From Streptomyces inusitatus (lineage in GTDB: Bacteria; Actinomycetota; Actinomycetes; Streptomycetales; Streptomycetaceae), in the NCBI RefSeq assembly GCF_014651115.1, contig NZ_BMWG01000018.1:62001-126000 (forward strand): 64,000 nucleotides of DNA, read 5' to 3'. Positions within the stretch are counted from its first letter, which is position 1. The number at the start of each line of letters is the position of its first letter. Under the pieces are notes generated by a model. That model made no database searches and was not told the origin of the DNA. It worked only from the letters and a program-made list of their open reading frames with translations. This document shows, in pieces, positions 20,280-29,443 of this stretch. The translations under genes were made by a program, and so were the position numbers.

Positions 20280-21647
20280 GTGGCCATCTCGGTCTTCGAC
20301 CTGTTCTCGGTCGGCATCGGCCCCTCCAGCTCGCACACGGTCGGCCCGATGCGCGCGGCCCGTATGTTCGCCCGGCGGCTCAAGAACGAAGGCCTGCTGG
20401 AGCGCACCGCCTCCGTCCGCGCGGAACTGTACGGCTCCCTCGGCGCGACCGGCCACGGCCACGGCACCCCCAAGGCCGTCCTGCTCGGCCTCACCGGCGG
20501 CTCCCCGCGCACCGTCGACGTGGAGAGCGCCGACGACCAGGTCGAACAGATCAAGCAGTCCGGCCGACTCGGCCTGCTCGGCACCCACGAGATCGGCTTC
20601 GACTTCGACCGCGACCTGGTGCTCCACCGCCGCAAGACCCTGCCGTACCACGCCAACGGCATGACCGTCTTCGCGTACGACGCCGAGGGCGCGAGCATCC
20701 TGGAGAAGACCTACTACTCGGTCGGCGGCGGATTCGTCGTCGACGAGGACGCCGTCGGCGAAGACCGGATCAAGCTCGACGACACCGTGCTGAAGTATCC
20801 TTTCCGCACCGGTGACGAGCTGCTCCGGCTGGCCCGCGAGACCGGCCTCTCCATCTCCTCCCTCATGCTGGAGAACGAGAAGGCCTGGCGTACCGAGGAC
20901 GAGATCCGCGCCGGCCTCCTGGAGATCTGGCGCGTCATGCAGGCCTGCGTCTCCCGCGGCATGGCCCGCGAGGGCATCCTCCCCGGCGGCCTCAAGGTCC
21001 GCCGCCGCGCCGCCAACTCCGCCCGCCAGCTCCGCGCCGAGGGCGACCCGCTGGCCCGCGCCATGGAGTGGATCACCCTCTACGCCATGGCCGTCAACGA
21101 GGAGAACGCCGCCGGCGGCCGCGTCGTGACCGCCCCCACCAACGGCGCCGCCGGCATCATCCCCGCCGTCCTCCACTACTACATGAACTTCGTCCCCGGC
21201 GCCGACGACGACGGCGTCGTCCGCTTCCTCCTCTCCGCCGGCGCCATCGGCATGCTCTTCAAGGAGAACGCCTCCATCTCCGGCGCCGAGGTCGGCTGCC
21301 AGGGCGAAGTCGGCTCCGCCTGCTCCATGGCCGCCGGCGCCCTCGCCGAGGTCCTCGGCGGCACCCCCGAACAGGTCGAGAACGCCGCCGAGATCGGCAT
21401 GGAACACAACCTCGGCCTCACCTGCGACCCCGTCGGCGGCCTCGTCCAGATCCCCTGCATCGAGCGCAACGGCATGGCCGCCGTCAAAGCCGTGACCGCC
21501 GCCAAGATGGCGATGCGCGGCGACGGCAGCCACAAGGTCTCCCTCGACAAGGTCATCAAGACGATGAAGGAGACCGGCGCGGACATGTCGGTCAAGTACA
21601 AGGAGACGGCGCGGGGCGGGCTGGCGGTGAACATCATCGAGTGCTGA
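20280..21647 (+). CDS. sdaA: L-serine ammonia-lyase (L-serine dehydratase), single-chain Fe-S type
   Basis: A 455-residue enzyme deaminating L-serine to pyruvate and ammonia. It starts at a GTG preceded by CTAGGAGT. The N-terminal beta domain shows [24 protein letters not shown], the alpha domain [22 protein letters not shown]. Iron-sulfur cysteine segments are [17 protein letters not shown] and [10 protein letters not shown]. Length matches the single-chain SdaA of E. coli and actinobacteria. It lies downstream of glyA, so glycine is converted to serine and then to pyruvate. That fits the riboswitch logic of disposing of excess glycine. Confidence 0.96.
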   Translation: MAISVFDLFSVGIGPSSSHTVGPMRAARMFARRLKNEGLLERTASVRAELYGSLGATGHGHGTPKAVLLGLTGGSPRTVDVESADDQVEQIKQSGRLGLLGTHEIGFDFDRDLVLHRRKTLPYHANGMTVFAYDAEGASILEKTYYSVGGGFVVDEDAVGEDRIKLDDTVLKYPFRTGDELLRLARETGLSISSLMLENEKAWRTEDEIRAGLLEIWRVMQACVSRGMAREGILPGGLKVRRRAANSARQLRAEGDPLARAMEWITLYAMAVNEENAAGGRVVTAPTNGAAGIIPAVLHYYMNFVPGADDDGVVRFLLSAGAIGMLFKENASISGAEVGCQGEVGSACSMAAGALAEVLGGTPEQVENAAEIGMEHNLGLTCDPVGGLVQIPCIERNGMAAVKAVTAAKMAMRGDGSHKVSLDKVIKTMKETGADMSVKYKETARGGLAVNIIEC

Positions 21648-21689
21648 GGCCGCTGCCACCGAAGGCCCTGTCTTTCGGCGCGGTCAGGA

Positions 21690-21717
21690 CCGTGAACGCC
21701 ACAGGCGGCGTTCACGG
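21690..21717. terminator. Bidirectional terminator between sdaA and DyP peroxidase gene
   Basis: A perfect 11-bp inverted repeat (21690-21700 and 21707-21717, 6-base loop) lies between the convergent stops of sdaA and the DyP-peroxidase gene. Confidence 0.8.
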
Positions 21718-21718
21718 G

Positions 21719-22876
21719 TCAGCCGAACAGAGCGGAGCCGAGCGGGCGTCGCGGGCCGTGGCCGGGGAGGATCAGGAAGGTCGCGCCGGCGGTCGTGGTG
21801 GTGAAGGGCAGCAGCGCGTCGGAGGTGTCCATGCGGGCGAGTGTGGCGGTGAAGGTCCGCAGGTCGTTCTGGAAGCTGATGAAGAGCAGGCCGGGGGCGG
21901 GATCGTCGATGCTGTAGGAACGGCGGAGCATATGGCCGACGCCGACCACGGTGGGGTTCGCCCGGCGTACGTGGGCGTCCGCCGGAATGAGATAGCGCCC
22001 GTCGGGCGTCTTGGCGCCGAGTGCCGGGGCCGAGGCGACGCTGCCGCCGGAGAGGGGGGCGCCGCCGGCTCGGCGGCGGCCGAAGATCGCTTCCTGCTCG
22101 GCGACGGAGAGGGCGGCGAAGCGTGTCAGGTCGAGTTCCATGCGCCGCAGTACGGCCAGGGTGCCGCCGGCGACCGCGGGGGGTCCGGGCAGCCAGAGGT
22201 CGCGTTCCCGCTCGGCGGTGGTGTGCGGGCCCACGATGCCGTCGATGAAACCGAGCACGTTGCGCGGTGCGGTGCGGCCCTCGGCCACGGGCACCTCCGT
22301 ACCCCGGCGTCCGTACTGCCGCCAGCGCTCCCGGACGCGGTCGCCGGCCTGGTCCAGGAGTGCGGCGGCGACGACCGGCACAAGCAGGGCGTCGCCGGCG
22401 CAGATCTGTATCAGCAGATCACCGCCGCGCGCCCGCGGGGCGATCCGTTCGCGGGAGAACCGCGGGAGGTCGGCCGCGCCGGGCAGTGCGGCGCCGACCG
22501 TCCGTACCAGCCGTGGACCCACGCCGACGGTCACGGTCACATCGCCCGGGGACAGGCCCAGCAGCCGTGGGTCGGACCCGGCTGTGAGGGTGCGGATGGC
22601 CTCGCCGAGTTCAGCGAGCAGCGGGCCGGGGGCCACTGTGGCGTCGAGGTCGGCCACGAGGGCCAGCAGGTGGGACTGGGCCGCCCGGGGAAGCGTCACG
22701 CCGGCCTGATGCCGGCCCGTCGCCGGGACCGGCGCAGGTGTGGCCGACGCGGAAGAGGCGGGCCGGTCGGGCCGGTCGGAGTCCCCTGAGCACCCGGCGA
22801 GGAGACCGGCGGCCACCGTGGTGCCGGTGATGTCGAGGAACGCGCGGCGCGATGGGGGCTGATCGGCGCGATGCAT
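21719..22876 (-). CDS. DyP-type haem peroxidase, Tat-exported (EfeB-like)
   Basis: A 385-residue dye-decolourising peroxidase. The signal PPSRRAFLDITGTTVAAGLLAGCSG has a twin-arginine motif and a lipobox-like LLAGC, so export through Tat and possibly lipidation are expected. The catalytic Asp motif GFIDGIVGP and the haem-ligand region IPADAHVRRANPT are present. Length and layout match class A DyPs. The ATG at 22874-22876 gives the best signal peptide; the open frame further upstream is the divergent leader. No EfeU or EfeO genes are adjacent, so a lone extracytoplasmic peroxidase is most likely. Confidence 0.9.
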   Translation of the reverse strand: MHRADQPPSRRAFLDITGTTVAAGLLAGCSGDSDRPDRPASSASATPAPVPATGRHQAGVTLPRAAQSHLLALVADLDATVAPGPLLAELGEAIRTLTAGSDPRLLGLSPGDVTVTVGVGPRLVRTVGAALPGAADLPRFSRERIAPRARGGDLLIQICAGDALLVPVVAAALLDQAGDRVRERWRQYGRRGTEVPVAEGRTAPRNVLGFIDGIVGPHTTAERERDLWLPGPPAVAGGTLAVLRRMELDLTRFAALSVAEQEAIFGRRRAGGAPLSGGSVASAPALGAKTPDGRYLIPADAHVRRANPTVVGVGHMLRRSYSIDDPAPGLLFISFQNDLRTFTATLARMDTSDALLPFTTTTAGATFLILPGHGPRRPLGSALFG

Positions 22877-22988
22877 GATGGGTAACAGTGCCACACCTGG
22901 ATGCGCTTTCGCCTCGCTCAACCTCATTGCCGCGAGAGTGAGTTCGGCATTCCGGCGGGAGGGCTCGACGCCGTGCCAGACTGGGATC

Positions 22989-24335
22989 ATGTCTCGACTG
23001 GCTCTTCGCGTGATGACGGCCGCCCTGGGCGCACTGACGCTGGTGACCGGCTGCGGCGACGGTGGCGGCGGCGGTGATGGATCGGGCGAGGGCCGACGGC
23101 CGGACGGCGCGCGGGTGACGATCCGGGTGCCAGGTGACGCCCCGACGATCTCGGGCGCGGTGTCTCTGGCCCGGCCCGGTGACCTGGTGCTGGTGGCTCC
23201 GGGTGTGTACCGCGAGTCGGTGCGGATCGACACGGAGCGCATCACTCTGCGGGGCGAGTCCCGGGCCGGGGTCGTCATCGACGGGCAGGTGCGGCGGCCG
23301 AACGGTGTGGTCGTCGCGGCGCCCGGGGTGGCCGTGGAGAACCTGACCGTGCGGAACAACACGCACAACGGGGTGCTGGTCACCGGTTCGGCGGCGGCGG
23401 TCGCCGGACTGCCGGGGAGCGGCGGCTACGACACCGGTGACGAGCCGGTGCGCCTCCTGAAGTCGTTCCTGGTGTCGCATGTGACGGCGACCCGTAACGG
23501 CCTCTACGGCATCTATGCGTTCTCCGCGCGGAATGGGGTCATCGAGCGCTCCTACACCTCGGGCGGGGCCGACTCGGGGATCTATGTCGGCCAGTGCAGG
23601 CCGTGCCGGATCGTGGTGCGGGACAACGTCTCCGAACTCAACGCGGTCGGTTACGAGGGCACCAACGCCGGTGGTGACATGTATGTGGTCGGCAACCGTC
23701 TGGTCGGCAACCGCGTCGGACTGACCACCAACTCCGACCACCAGGAGAAACTGCTCCCGCAGCGCGACGCCGTCATCGCGGGCAACCTGATCGCGGACAA
23801 CCAGCAGCGGCAGACCCCCGAACAGGCCGACGGCGGCTGGGGCATCGGCATCGGCATCGACGGCGGCAGCGACAACCGGATCATCCGCAACCGGGTCACC
23901 GGCAATACCAACGCCGGGCTTGTGATCACCGCGACCGCCGATCTGACGGCGGACCGCAACCGGATCACGGACAACACCTTCGACGCCAACGGCGTCGACA
24001 TCGGCTGGACGTTCCCCACCACCACCCGGGGACAGGGCAACTGCCTGGAAGGGAACAAGCTTCGGACGACCGTGCCGGCGGGACTCGCGTCCAGCGCGTC
24101 CTGCCCGGTCCCCGCCACGTCGACCACGCCCTCCGGCAGTTGGCGGAGCCCGGCGGCACCCGCCGGCATCCCCTTCACCGACGTGGCCGCGCCCGGCCCC
24201 CAGCCCGAGCTCCCGGGGACCGGCACGGCCGGGGCCACCGTCGTGCCGGACACTCCGGCGCTGCCCGCCATCGCGGACATCGCTCTGCCGTCGCCGTCGC
24301 TGCTCGCCGGCAGCGCGCGGGTGCGGGCCTCATGA
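22989..24335 (+). CDS. Secreted right-handed beta-helix lipoprotein (NosD/PbH1-like)
   Basis: A 448-residue protein with signal peptide and lipobox (LTLVTGCGD), then a parallel beta-helix. Repeated coils resembling PbH1 repeats are visible: ITLRGESRAGVVIDG, VAVENLTVRNNTHNGVLV, GVIERSYTSGGADSGIYV, NRIIRNRVTGNTNAGLVI, ADRNRITDNTFDANGVDI. A Pro/Ala/Thr-rich tail follows from about residue 385. The fold is found in carbohydrate-active and surface proteins; no catalytic residues can be assigned. It is divergent from the DyP peroxidase (112-base gap) and convergent with the next gene (7-base gap). Confidence 0.83.
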   Translation: MSRLALRVMTAALGALTLVTGCGDGGGGGDGSGEGRRPDGARVTIRVPGDAPTISGAVSLARPGDLVLVAPGVYRESVRIDTERITLRGESRAGVVIDGQVRRPNGVVVAAPGVAVENLTVRNNTHNGVLVTGSAAAVAGLPGSGGYDTGDEPVRLLKSFLVSHVTATRNGLYGIYAFSARNGVIERSYTSGGADSGIYVGQCRPCRIVVRDNVSELNAVGYEGTNAGGDMYVVGNRLVGNRVGLTTNSDHQEKLLPQRDAVIAGNLIADNQQRQTPEQADGGWGIGIGIDGGSDNRIIRNRVTGNTNAGLVITATADLTADRNRITDNTFDANGVDIGWTFPTTTRGQGNCLEGNKLRTTVPAGLASSASCPVPATSTTPSGSWRSPAAPAGIPFTDVAAPGPQPELPGTGTAGATVVPDTPALPAIADIALPSPSLLAGSARVRAS

Positions 24336-24342
24336 GCGGCGG

Positions 24343-25239
24343 CTACGGCGTCGGTGTGGCTCCCGGCAGCGGCCGGACGGGGACGTACTTCCGGGTGCCG
24401 AAGTCGAAGACCACCGGCTGCGGCGCGGAGGCGATACCGATCTCCACCCGGTGCATGGTGCCGTCCGAGCCGATCCAATAGCGCACCGTCCGTGACGTAC
24501 CGGCGTCGGTGCCCGTGCCGGCACCGGCACCCGTACCCGTACTGGCATCAGCCTCGGCACGCGGACCGTTCATGATGTCCGTCCGATGGCCGCGCACCCG
24601 CTCCCGCCCGACCCAGGCGGCACCGTTCTGCGGCAGCAGCGCGGCGTTGTCCGGCCGGTCGCTGCCGAGGTCGAGCACGATGGCCAGCGCACTGTCCAGG
24701 GTCATGCCGGACGTCCGCAGCGGACGGCTGTACCAACCGGACGCGGGCGGCGAGGCCGGTGCGACCGCCGGAGGTTTCGCCATGGGGAGGACGAGGACGG
24801 TGGTGGCCGTCCACCGGATCAGCCCGTCGCTGGACGCGTCGCGCCCCCTCCCGCGCACCACCCCGTAACCGGTGTGCGTGCGGTAGTCGACGGATCCGGT
24901 GATGACCAGCCCGCCGCTGACGTTCGGCACGGTGATCGTCACCGCGCGTCCTCCCGCCCGGTAGTTGAGGAATCGCGTGACCGACAGCCGGTTCACCTCG
25001 TCCGCGGTCAGCGCCCGCGGGGTGACGGCGTCATCGCCGTCACCGAGCAGGACGGCGGCGCCGGCCGCGGCGGCCGCGATACAGACGGCGGCGCCCGCTG
25101 CCCACCGTAATCGCGGCCATCGGCGACGCCGGCCCGTCGCCTCGCCTCCCCGGAGACGCCGCTTGTCGATGCCGATGTCTCGCGCGCCGGCGCTCCGCGC
25201 CTCGCTGTCCCGCGCTCCGCTGCTCCATATGCTCCGCAC
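24343..25239 (-). CDS. Membrane-anchored LppX/LprG-like protein of unknown function
   Basis: A ~298-residue protein with a short basic N-terminus, one transmembrane helix (RWAAGAAVCIAAAAAGAAVLLG) and an extracytoplasmic domain. That domain follows the LppX/LprAFG-type order: tolerant start VNRLSVTRFLNYRAGG, VITGSVDYRTHTGYGVV, and a late YWIGSDGTMHRVEIGI strand. A Thr/Gly/Ala repeat (TGTGAGAGTGTDAGT) sits near 255-270. The start is uncertain: a GTG at 25237-25239 is used, but no good ribosome site is visible and the frame is open upstream. It is divergent from the SdrD-B-like surface protein gene. Lipid or ligand binding is a guess from fold resemblance. Confidence 0.65.
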   Translation of the reverse strand: MRSIWSSGARDSEARSAGARDIGIDKRRLRGGEATGRRRRWPRLRWAAGAAVCIAAAAAGAAVLLGDGDDAVTPRALTADEVNRLSVTRFLNYRAGGRAVTITVPNVSGGLVITGSVDYRTHTGYGVVRGRGRDASSDGLIRWTATTVLVLPMAKPPAVAPASPPASGWYSRPLRTSGMTLDSALAIVLDLGSDRPDNAALLPQNGAAWVGRERVRGHRTDIMNGPRAEADASTGTGAGAGTGTDAGTSRTVRYWIGSDGTMHRVEIGIASAPQPVVFDFGTRKYVPVRPLPGATPTP

Positions 25240-25372
25240 GCGGCGGGATCGTAACAGCTCTCGTTGAGGCACCCCGAACTCCACGATCGCCGGACGTGAC
25301 GTCTCATCAGCTGTATTCTCTGCGCGGGAGTTGCCGGATTGGCGTGAGCTTGGGGCGATGTAAGGGAGCGAT

Positions 25373-27937
25373 ATGCGGTTACGTGTTCTCGTGCGATTGG
25401 GGCTGTCCGGCCTGCTCCTGGCAGGGGGCGGCGCGGGTACGGTCCTGACCGGCGCCGGGCAGGCCGGAGCCGCCGCCCCCGATGGCACCCTGACCGTCGA
25501 GGTACTGCGGGACTTCTTCGGCACCGGCGTGATCAACGCGACCATGGATGTGCCTCAGCGGGGAATGCGGGTCACTGTCACCGACCCCGCGGGCGTCCGT
25601 GTCACCGGTGTCACGGACGCCACCGGAAGGGTCGTCGTGCCGCCGTCGAGCGAGCTGACCGGCGGCCGGTACCGGGTCGACGTCACCGTCCCGGAACCCT
25701 ACAGCGACTATCTGCGGGCCGCGCCCGCCTCGACCGCGCCGAATCACTTCGACAGCTTCACCTCGTTCGTGGACATCTCGGACGGCAAGGACGAATCGGT
25801 GACCACCGGGGTCTGGAACCCGGCCGACTACGCGCTGCCCGACTCCCGCTACTTCGTTCCGATCCAGAGCGGCGCCAAGGCCGGCCCCGGCGAGACGGAC
25901 ACCCGGGCCCTGGTGGCGTTCGGGACGAACGCCCGCGGCAACTGTCCCGAACAGCAGGCATGCCCGGAGGTACTCAACACCCAGGACCAGGTGGGCACGA
26001 CCTACGGACTGGCCCACGACAGGTACCGCGGCCGGCTGTTCCAGGCGGCGTTCGCCCGGCGGTACACCGAGTACGGGCCCGGCGGCGGCGACGCGATCTA
26101 CACCGTGCCCGCGAACGGCGGGGCCACGAAGCTCTTCGCCAGGGTGCCGGACGCCACGAAGACGCCCCACGACACCGGCAACCTGATCAAGGACGCCGGG
26201 TTCGTCGACGTACCGGGCAAGGAGAGCATCGGCGGCCTCGCCCTGTCGGAGGACGGCTCCACCCTGTACGCGGTGAATCTGCTCACCCGCAGCCTGATCA
26301 GCTTTGACGCGACCGGGCCCACGGCCGCGGCGCCCGAGGAGACCGTGCCGATCCCCAACCCGGGGTGCGCATCGTCCAAGGACTGGCGCCCGTTCGGCCT
26401 GGCCACCCACGACAACACCCTGTACGTCGGAGGAGTGTGCAGCGCGGAGAGCACACAGGAACGCGCGGACCTCAAGGCCGTCGTCGCGACCTATGACGGC
26501 GACCGGTTCACCACCGTTCTCTCCCAGCCGCTGGCCGCCGAGCGCGGCAGCGTGTTCACCAGCAACTCCGGCCGCGACCAGGTCAACCACTGGAACCCCT
26601 GGAACACCGCCCTGGAGGACTGGGACTCCTTCACCGTGACCGGCGCCATGATCAATCCGCAGCCGTCGCTGGCCAGTATGGCCTTCGCCCGCGACGGCTC
26701 GCTGATCCTCGGCTTCCGCGACCGGTTCATGGACGTCGTGAGCTGGGGCGGGCTGGACCCGCGCCCGGGCAACAACACCCCGCAGAACGGCATGTCCGGC
26801 GGTGACATCAACATGGCCTGCGCCAGGCCCACCGGCGGGTACGACTGGGAAGGCACCGGAATCTGCCCCGACCACGCCACGAGCCCGACCCTCGACGGGG
26901 CCCAGCCCAGCGGCGTCGACGAGTACTTCCCGGGTGACTTCTTCCCGAACGGCGGCTCCGCGACCTCGCCCGGGCCGCACCAGGAATCCGCGCTGGGGTC
27001 GGTCGCCTACATCCCGCAGCAGCAGTGGATCGTCAGCACCCAGATGGACCCGACCGGCCGGGTCATCACCAACGGAACCGGCTACTACGACGTCGCCACC
27101 GGCCTCGGCCCCGGCAACGACCCGGCGAAGAACGCGTACGAGTTCGTCGGTCCGAACCAGAACGGGTTCGGCAAGGCCGGCGGCCTCGGCGACATCGCGT
27201 TCGCCGCGGCGAACGCACCGATCCAGATCGGCAACGTGGTGTGGTACGACGGCGACCGCAACGGCATCCAGGACCCGGGGCACGTGCTGCTGCCGGATGC
27301 GACGATCAACCTCCTGGACGCCGATGGCAAGCAGGTCGCCACGACCACGACCGACGCCGCCGGCGAGTACTACTTCGGCGGGGTCGGCGCGGACTACGAG
27401 CTGACACCGGGCGCCAAGTACACCGTCCAGTTCGACGTGTGCACGGCGGACACCAGCAAGGTGCCGGGCCAACCGGCCGCCACCGAGCTGCGGTTCACTC
27501 TGCCGCAGGTCGGTGACGACCGGGTCCATGACTCCAACGTGACCCCGCCGACCGACGGCCGGCTCTGCAACGGCTACGCCCCGGTCACCGCGCCGGCCAC
27601 GTCAGGAGGGGTCGATCACACGATCGACGCCGGTGTGCACATCCCGGAGCCGGTATCGCCGACACCGACGCCGACGGACTCCTCCTCCCCGACGCCCACA
27701 CCCACACCCACACCGACGGACTCCACGTCGCCGTCGCCGTCCTCGTCCTCCTCCTCGTCGCAGCCGACAGGAACGCCGTCCAACACCTCAACAGCGTCAG
27801 GACAGCCGCCCAAGGGCGCCCTCGGCGAAACCGGTATGGCCGGCCTCGGAGGCGCTGTCGCCCTCGCCGCCGGGCTGCTCGGCGCGGGTGCGACAGCGGT
27901 CACCGTCACCCGCCGGCGGCGCGCAAGGCGCCACTGA
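25373..27937 (+). CDS. Large surface protein with SdrD B-like domain and sortase-like C-terminus
   Basis: An 854-residue secreted protein. The N-terminal signal peptide is about 34 residues (VLVRLGLSGLLLAGGGAGTVL...AGAAAP). Residues ~35-120 resemble an Ig-like/carboxypeptidase regulatory fold. The centre (~150-600) looks like a beta-propeller-type stretch (GLALSEDGSTLYAVNLLTRS, PFGLATHDNTLYVGG, SMAFARDGSLILGFRDR). An SdrD_B domain follows at ~620-750 (IGNVVWYDGDRNGIQDPG). A Pro/Thr/Ser wall-spanning linker, LGETG, a hydrophobic helix and RRRRARRH end the protein, the layout of a sortase substrate. GGGAG nine bases upstream supports the start. It may be wall-anchored; binding partner unknown. 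Confidence 0.85.
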   Translation: MRLRVLVRLGLSGLLLAGGGAGTVLTGAGQAGAAAPDGTLTVEVLRDFFGTGVINATMDVPQRGMRVTVTDPAGVRVTGVTDATGRVVVPPSSELTGGRYRVDVTVPEPYSDYLRAAPASTAPNHFDSFTSFVDISDGKDESVTTGVWNPADYALPDSRYFVPIQSGAKAGPGETDTRALVAFGTNARGNCPEQQACPEVLNTQDQVGTTYGLAHDRYRGRLFQAAFARRYTEYGPGGGDAIYTVPANGGATKLFARVPDATKTPHDTGNLIKDAGFVDVPGKESIGGLALSEDGSTLYAVNLLTRSLISFDATGPTAAAPEETVPIPNPGCASSKDWRPFGLATHDNTLYVGGVCSAESTQERADLKAVVATYDGDRFTTVLSQPLAAERGSVFTSNSGRDQVNHWNPWNTALEDWDSFTVTGAMINPQPSLASMAFARDGSLILGFRDRFMDVVSWGGLDPRPGNNTPQNGMSGGDINMACARPTGGYDWEGTGICPDHATSPTLDGAQPSGVDEYFPGDFFPNGGSATSPGPHQESALGSVAYIPQQQWIVSTQMDPTGRVITNGTGYYDVATGLGPGNDPAKNAYEFVGPNQNGFGKAGGLGDIAFAAANAPIQIGNVVWYDGDRNGIQDPGHVLLPDATINLLDADGKQVATTTTDAAGEYYFGGVGADYELTPGAKYTVQFDVCTADTSKVPGQPAATELRFTLPQVGDDRVHDSNVTPPTDGRLCNGYAPVTAPATSGGVDHTIDAGVHIPEPVSPTPTPTDSSSPTPTPTPTPTDSTSPSPSSSSSSSQPTGTPSNTSTASGQPPKGALGETGMAGLGGAVALAAGLLGAGATAVTVTRRRRARRH

Positions 27938-27968
27938 CACCGGAAACACCAGGAACATCTGGAAACAC

Positions 27969-28001
27969 CCGACGGGCCGGTGCGGCGCACCGGCCCGTCG
28001 G
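27969..28001 (+). terminator. Hairpin terminator of the surface protein gene
   Basis: A near-perfect 16-bp inverted repeat (27969-27984 and 27986-28001) lies 31 bases after the stop of the surface protein gene. Confidence 0.88.
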
Positions 28002-28503
28002 CCTGCGCCGCGCCTCAGCAGAAGGAGACGGCGCGGGGGGCATCCTGTGCGTGTTCTCCGGCGGGGGCGTCGCGAGGCCATGTCTTCGCCGACGCGGTGT
28101 ACGCGGCCGTGCTCCATGGACCGCCCCCGGCCGCCCGCCGCATCCCGGTGGCGAGTGTGCTGTTCACAGTGGCCACGGCGACGACCGCCGCGATCGTCCG
28201 CGACCACCGGCAGGCCGCCGGCACGGCCCGGCCGCGCGCGGAGCAGACGGCGGAGCCGGCGGGAGGGCGAGGGACGCCCCCACGCGTACGCCTATGTCTT
28301 CAACGACCCGAACCAGCCCGGCGCGGGCGGCTCGCCGACTTCCCGTCCAGCGCCGCCCACAGCACTGACCTCACGGGCGAGGACGCACCGCGAAACCCGT
28401 CTCGCGCCGGAAGGCCGCTCGGTATGCCGAGCGGCAGTACGCGTGCGGCGGAGCGGGGTGCGGATCTCATCACGACACGACGGGTCGGAGACCTCTTGAC
28501 GGA
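28002..28503. other. Region without a confident gene
   Basis: About 500 bases between the terminator and the CsoR-like site. A plus-strand stretch near 28070-28260 reads GHVFADAVYAAVLHG and VASVLFTVATATTAAIV, resembling a degraded small membrane protein, but it has no good start or family match. I call no gene here. Confidence 0.5.
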
Positions 28504-28520
28504 ATACCCCCCGGGGGTAT
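28504..28520 (+). promoter_or_regulatory. CsoR-like copper operator palindrome
   Basis: ATACCCCC-C-GGGGGTAT is a perfect 8+1+8 palindrome with the TACCCC/GGGGTA half-sites that copper-sensing CsoR repressors recognise (established for the family). It lies 79 bases upstream of the His-rich protein gene, where a promoter would be. It implies Cu(I)-induced expression of the downstream genes (inference). Confidence 0.72.
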
Positions 28521-28598
28521 GCTGTTCTGGCAGGTGTCCGGCTACGGGCAACGCCATAAGACGCGCCGCGCGGCGCGCATCACGCGGGTGGAGAGACG

Positions 28599-29426
28599 AT
28601 GAACAGCACTTCCGGTCACGACATGACCAGCCACGGCGGCCACAGCGGCCACGGCGGAGCCCGTCCGGGTGGGCTTTCGGTCTCCGAGGACGGGTACACC
28701 CTCGGGTTCGATTCGACGATCCTTCCGGCGGGGACGCAGACGGTCGCTTTCCGGGTGACCGGTCCCGACGGGGAGCCGGTCACGGAGTTCACGGCCGAGC
28801 ACGGGAAGAGGTTGCATCTCATCGCGGTCCGGCGCGACACGGCCGGTTTTCAGCATGTGCATCCGGTGATGGACGAGAAGGGCACCTGGAGCGTCGAGGT
28901 GGCTCTGGAGCCGGGGGACTGGAGGTTCTTCGCGGACATCCACCCGGCCGGGCACGGCGGGACCATGACGCTGGGGATCGATGTCTCGGTGGCCGGGCAG
29001 TACGACCCGCGGCCGCTTCCCGAGGAGACGCGGACCGCTCGGGTCGGTGAGTACACCGTGACTCTCGACGGGGAACTCGTGCCCGGTGAGGCGAGCGATC
29101 TGACGCTCACCGTCAGCCGGGAGGGGCGGCCCGTCACGGATCTGGAGCCCTATCTGGAGGCGTACGGGCACCTGGTGGCGCTGCGGGTCGGCGACCTGGG
29201 TTATCTGCATGTCCACCCGGAGGGGGAGCCCGGTGACGGCAGCACCGAGCCGGGGCCCGGGATCACCTTCATGGCCGCCGCGCCGTCGGGCGGGACCTAC
29301 CGGCTCTACCTGGACTTCCAGCACGACGGCGTGGTGCGGACGGCGGAGTTCACGGTGCGGGCCGCCCGGGCCGCGTCGGGGCACGGGCACGGGCACGGGC
29401 ACGGGCACACAGGCCACCACCACTGA
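28599..29426 (+). CDS. His-rich, probably copper-binding protein
   Basis: A 275-residue protein with metal-binding ends: an N-terminal HDMTSHGGHSGHGG and a C-terminal (HG)n stretch ending HTGHHH. The middle has two beta-sandwich segments, each with His-X-His pairs: FQHVHPVMDEKG with FFADIHPAGHGG, and YLHVHPEGEPG with LYLDFQHDG. These look like conserved metal sites. No signal peptide is visible, so a cytoplasmic location or association with an exporter is likely. The upstream palindrome fits copper control. Homologous proteins lie next to copper ATPases in actinobacteria, but none is present here. Function as copper buffer or chaperone is inferred. Confidence 0.75.
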   Translation: MNSTSGHDMTSHGGHSGHGGARPGGLSVSEDGYTLGFDSTILPAGTQTVAFRVTGPDGEPVTEFTAEHGKRLHLIAVRRDTAGFQHVHPVMDEKGTWSVEVALEPGDWRFFADIHPAGHGGTMTLGIDVSVAGQYDPRPLPEETRTARVGEYTVTLDGELVPGEASDLTLTVSREGRPVTDLEPYLEAYGHLVALRVGDLGYLHVHPEGEPGDGSTEPGPGITFMAAAPSGGTYRLYLDFQHDGVVRTAEFTVRAARAASGHGHGHGHGHTGHHH

Positions 29427-29443
29427 CCCCGGGAGGGACCGTC

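Noticed and set aside
18783-21659. A 958-codon open frame on the minus strand
   Set aside because: It is the antisense shadow of glyA and sdaA; the plus-strand proteins have full catalytic motifs and the minus frame reads as low-complexity Gly/Val/Asp/Glu.
21068-22789. A 573-codon plus-strand frame
   Set aside because: It is an out-of-frame reading of sdaA continuing antisense over the DyP peroxidase; composition is Arg/His/Gly-rich with no motif.
27980-28330. A small plus-strand gene after the surface protein
   Set aside because: It starts inside the terminator hairpin, lacks a ribosome site and a family match, and its composition is mixed; recorded only as a region.
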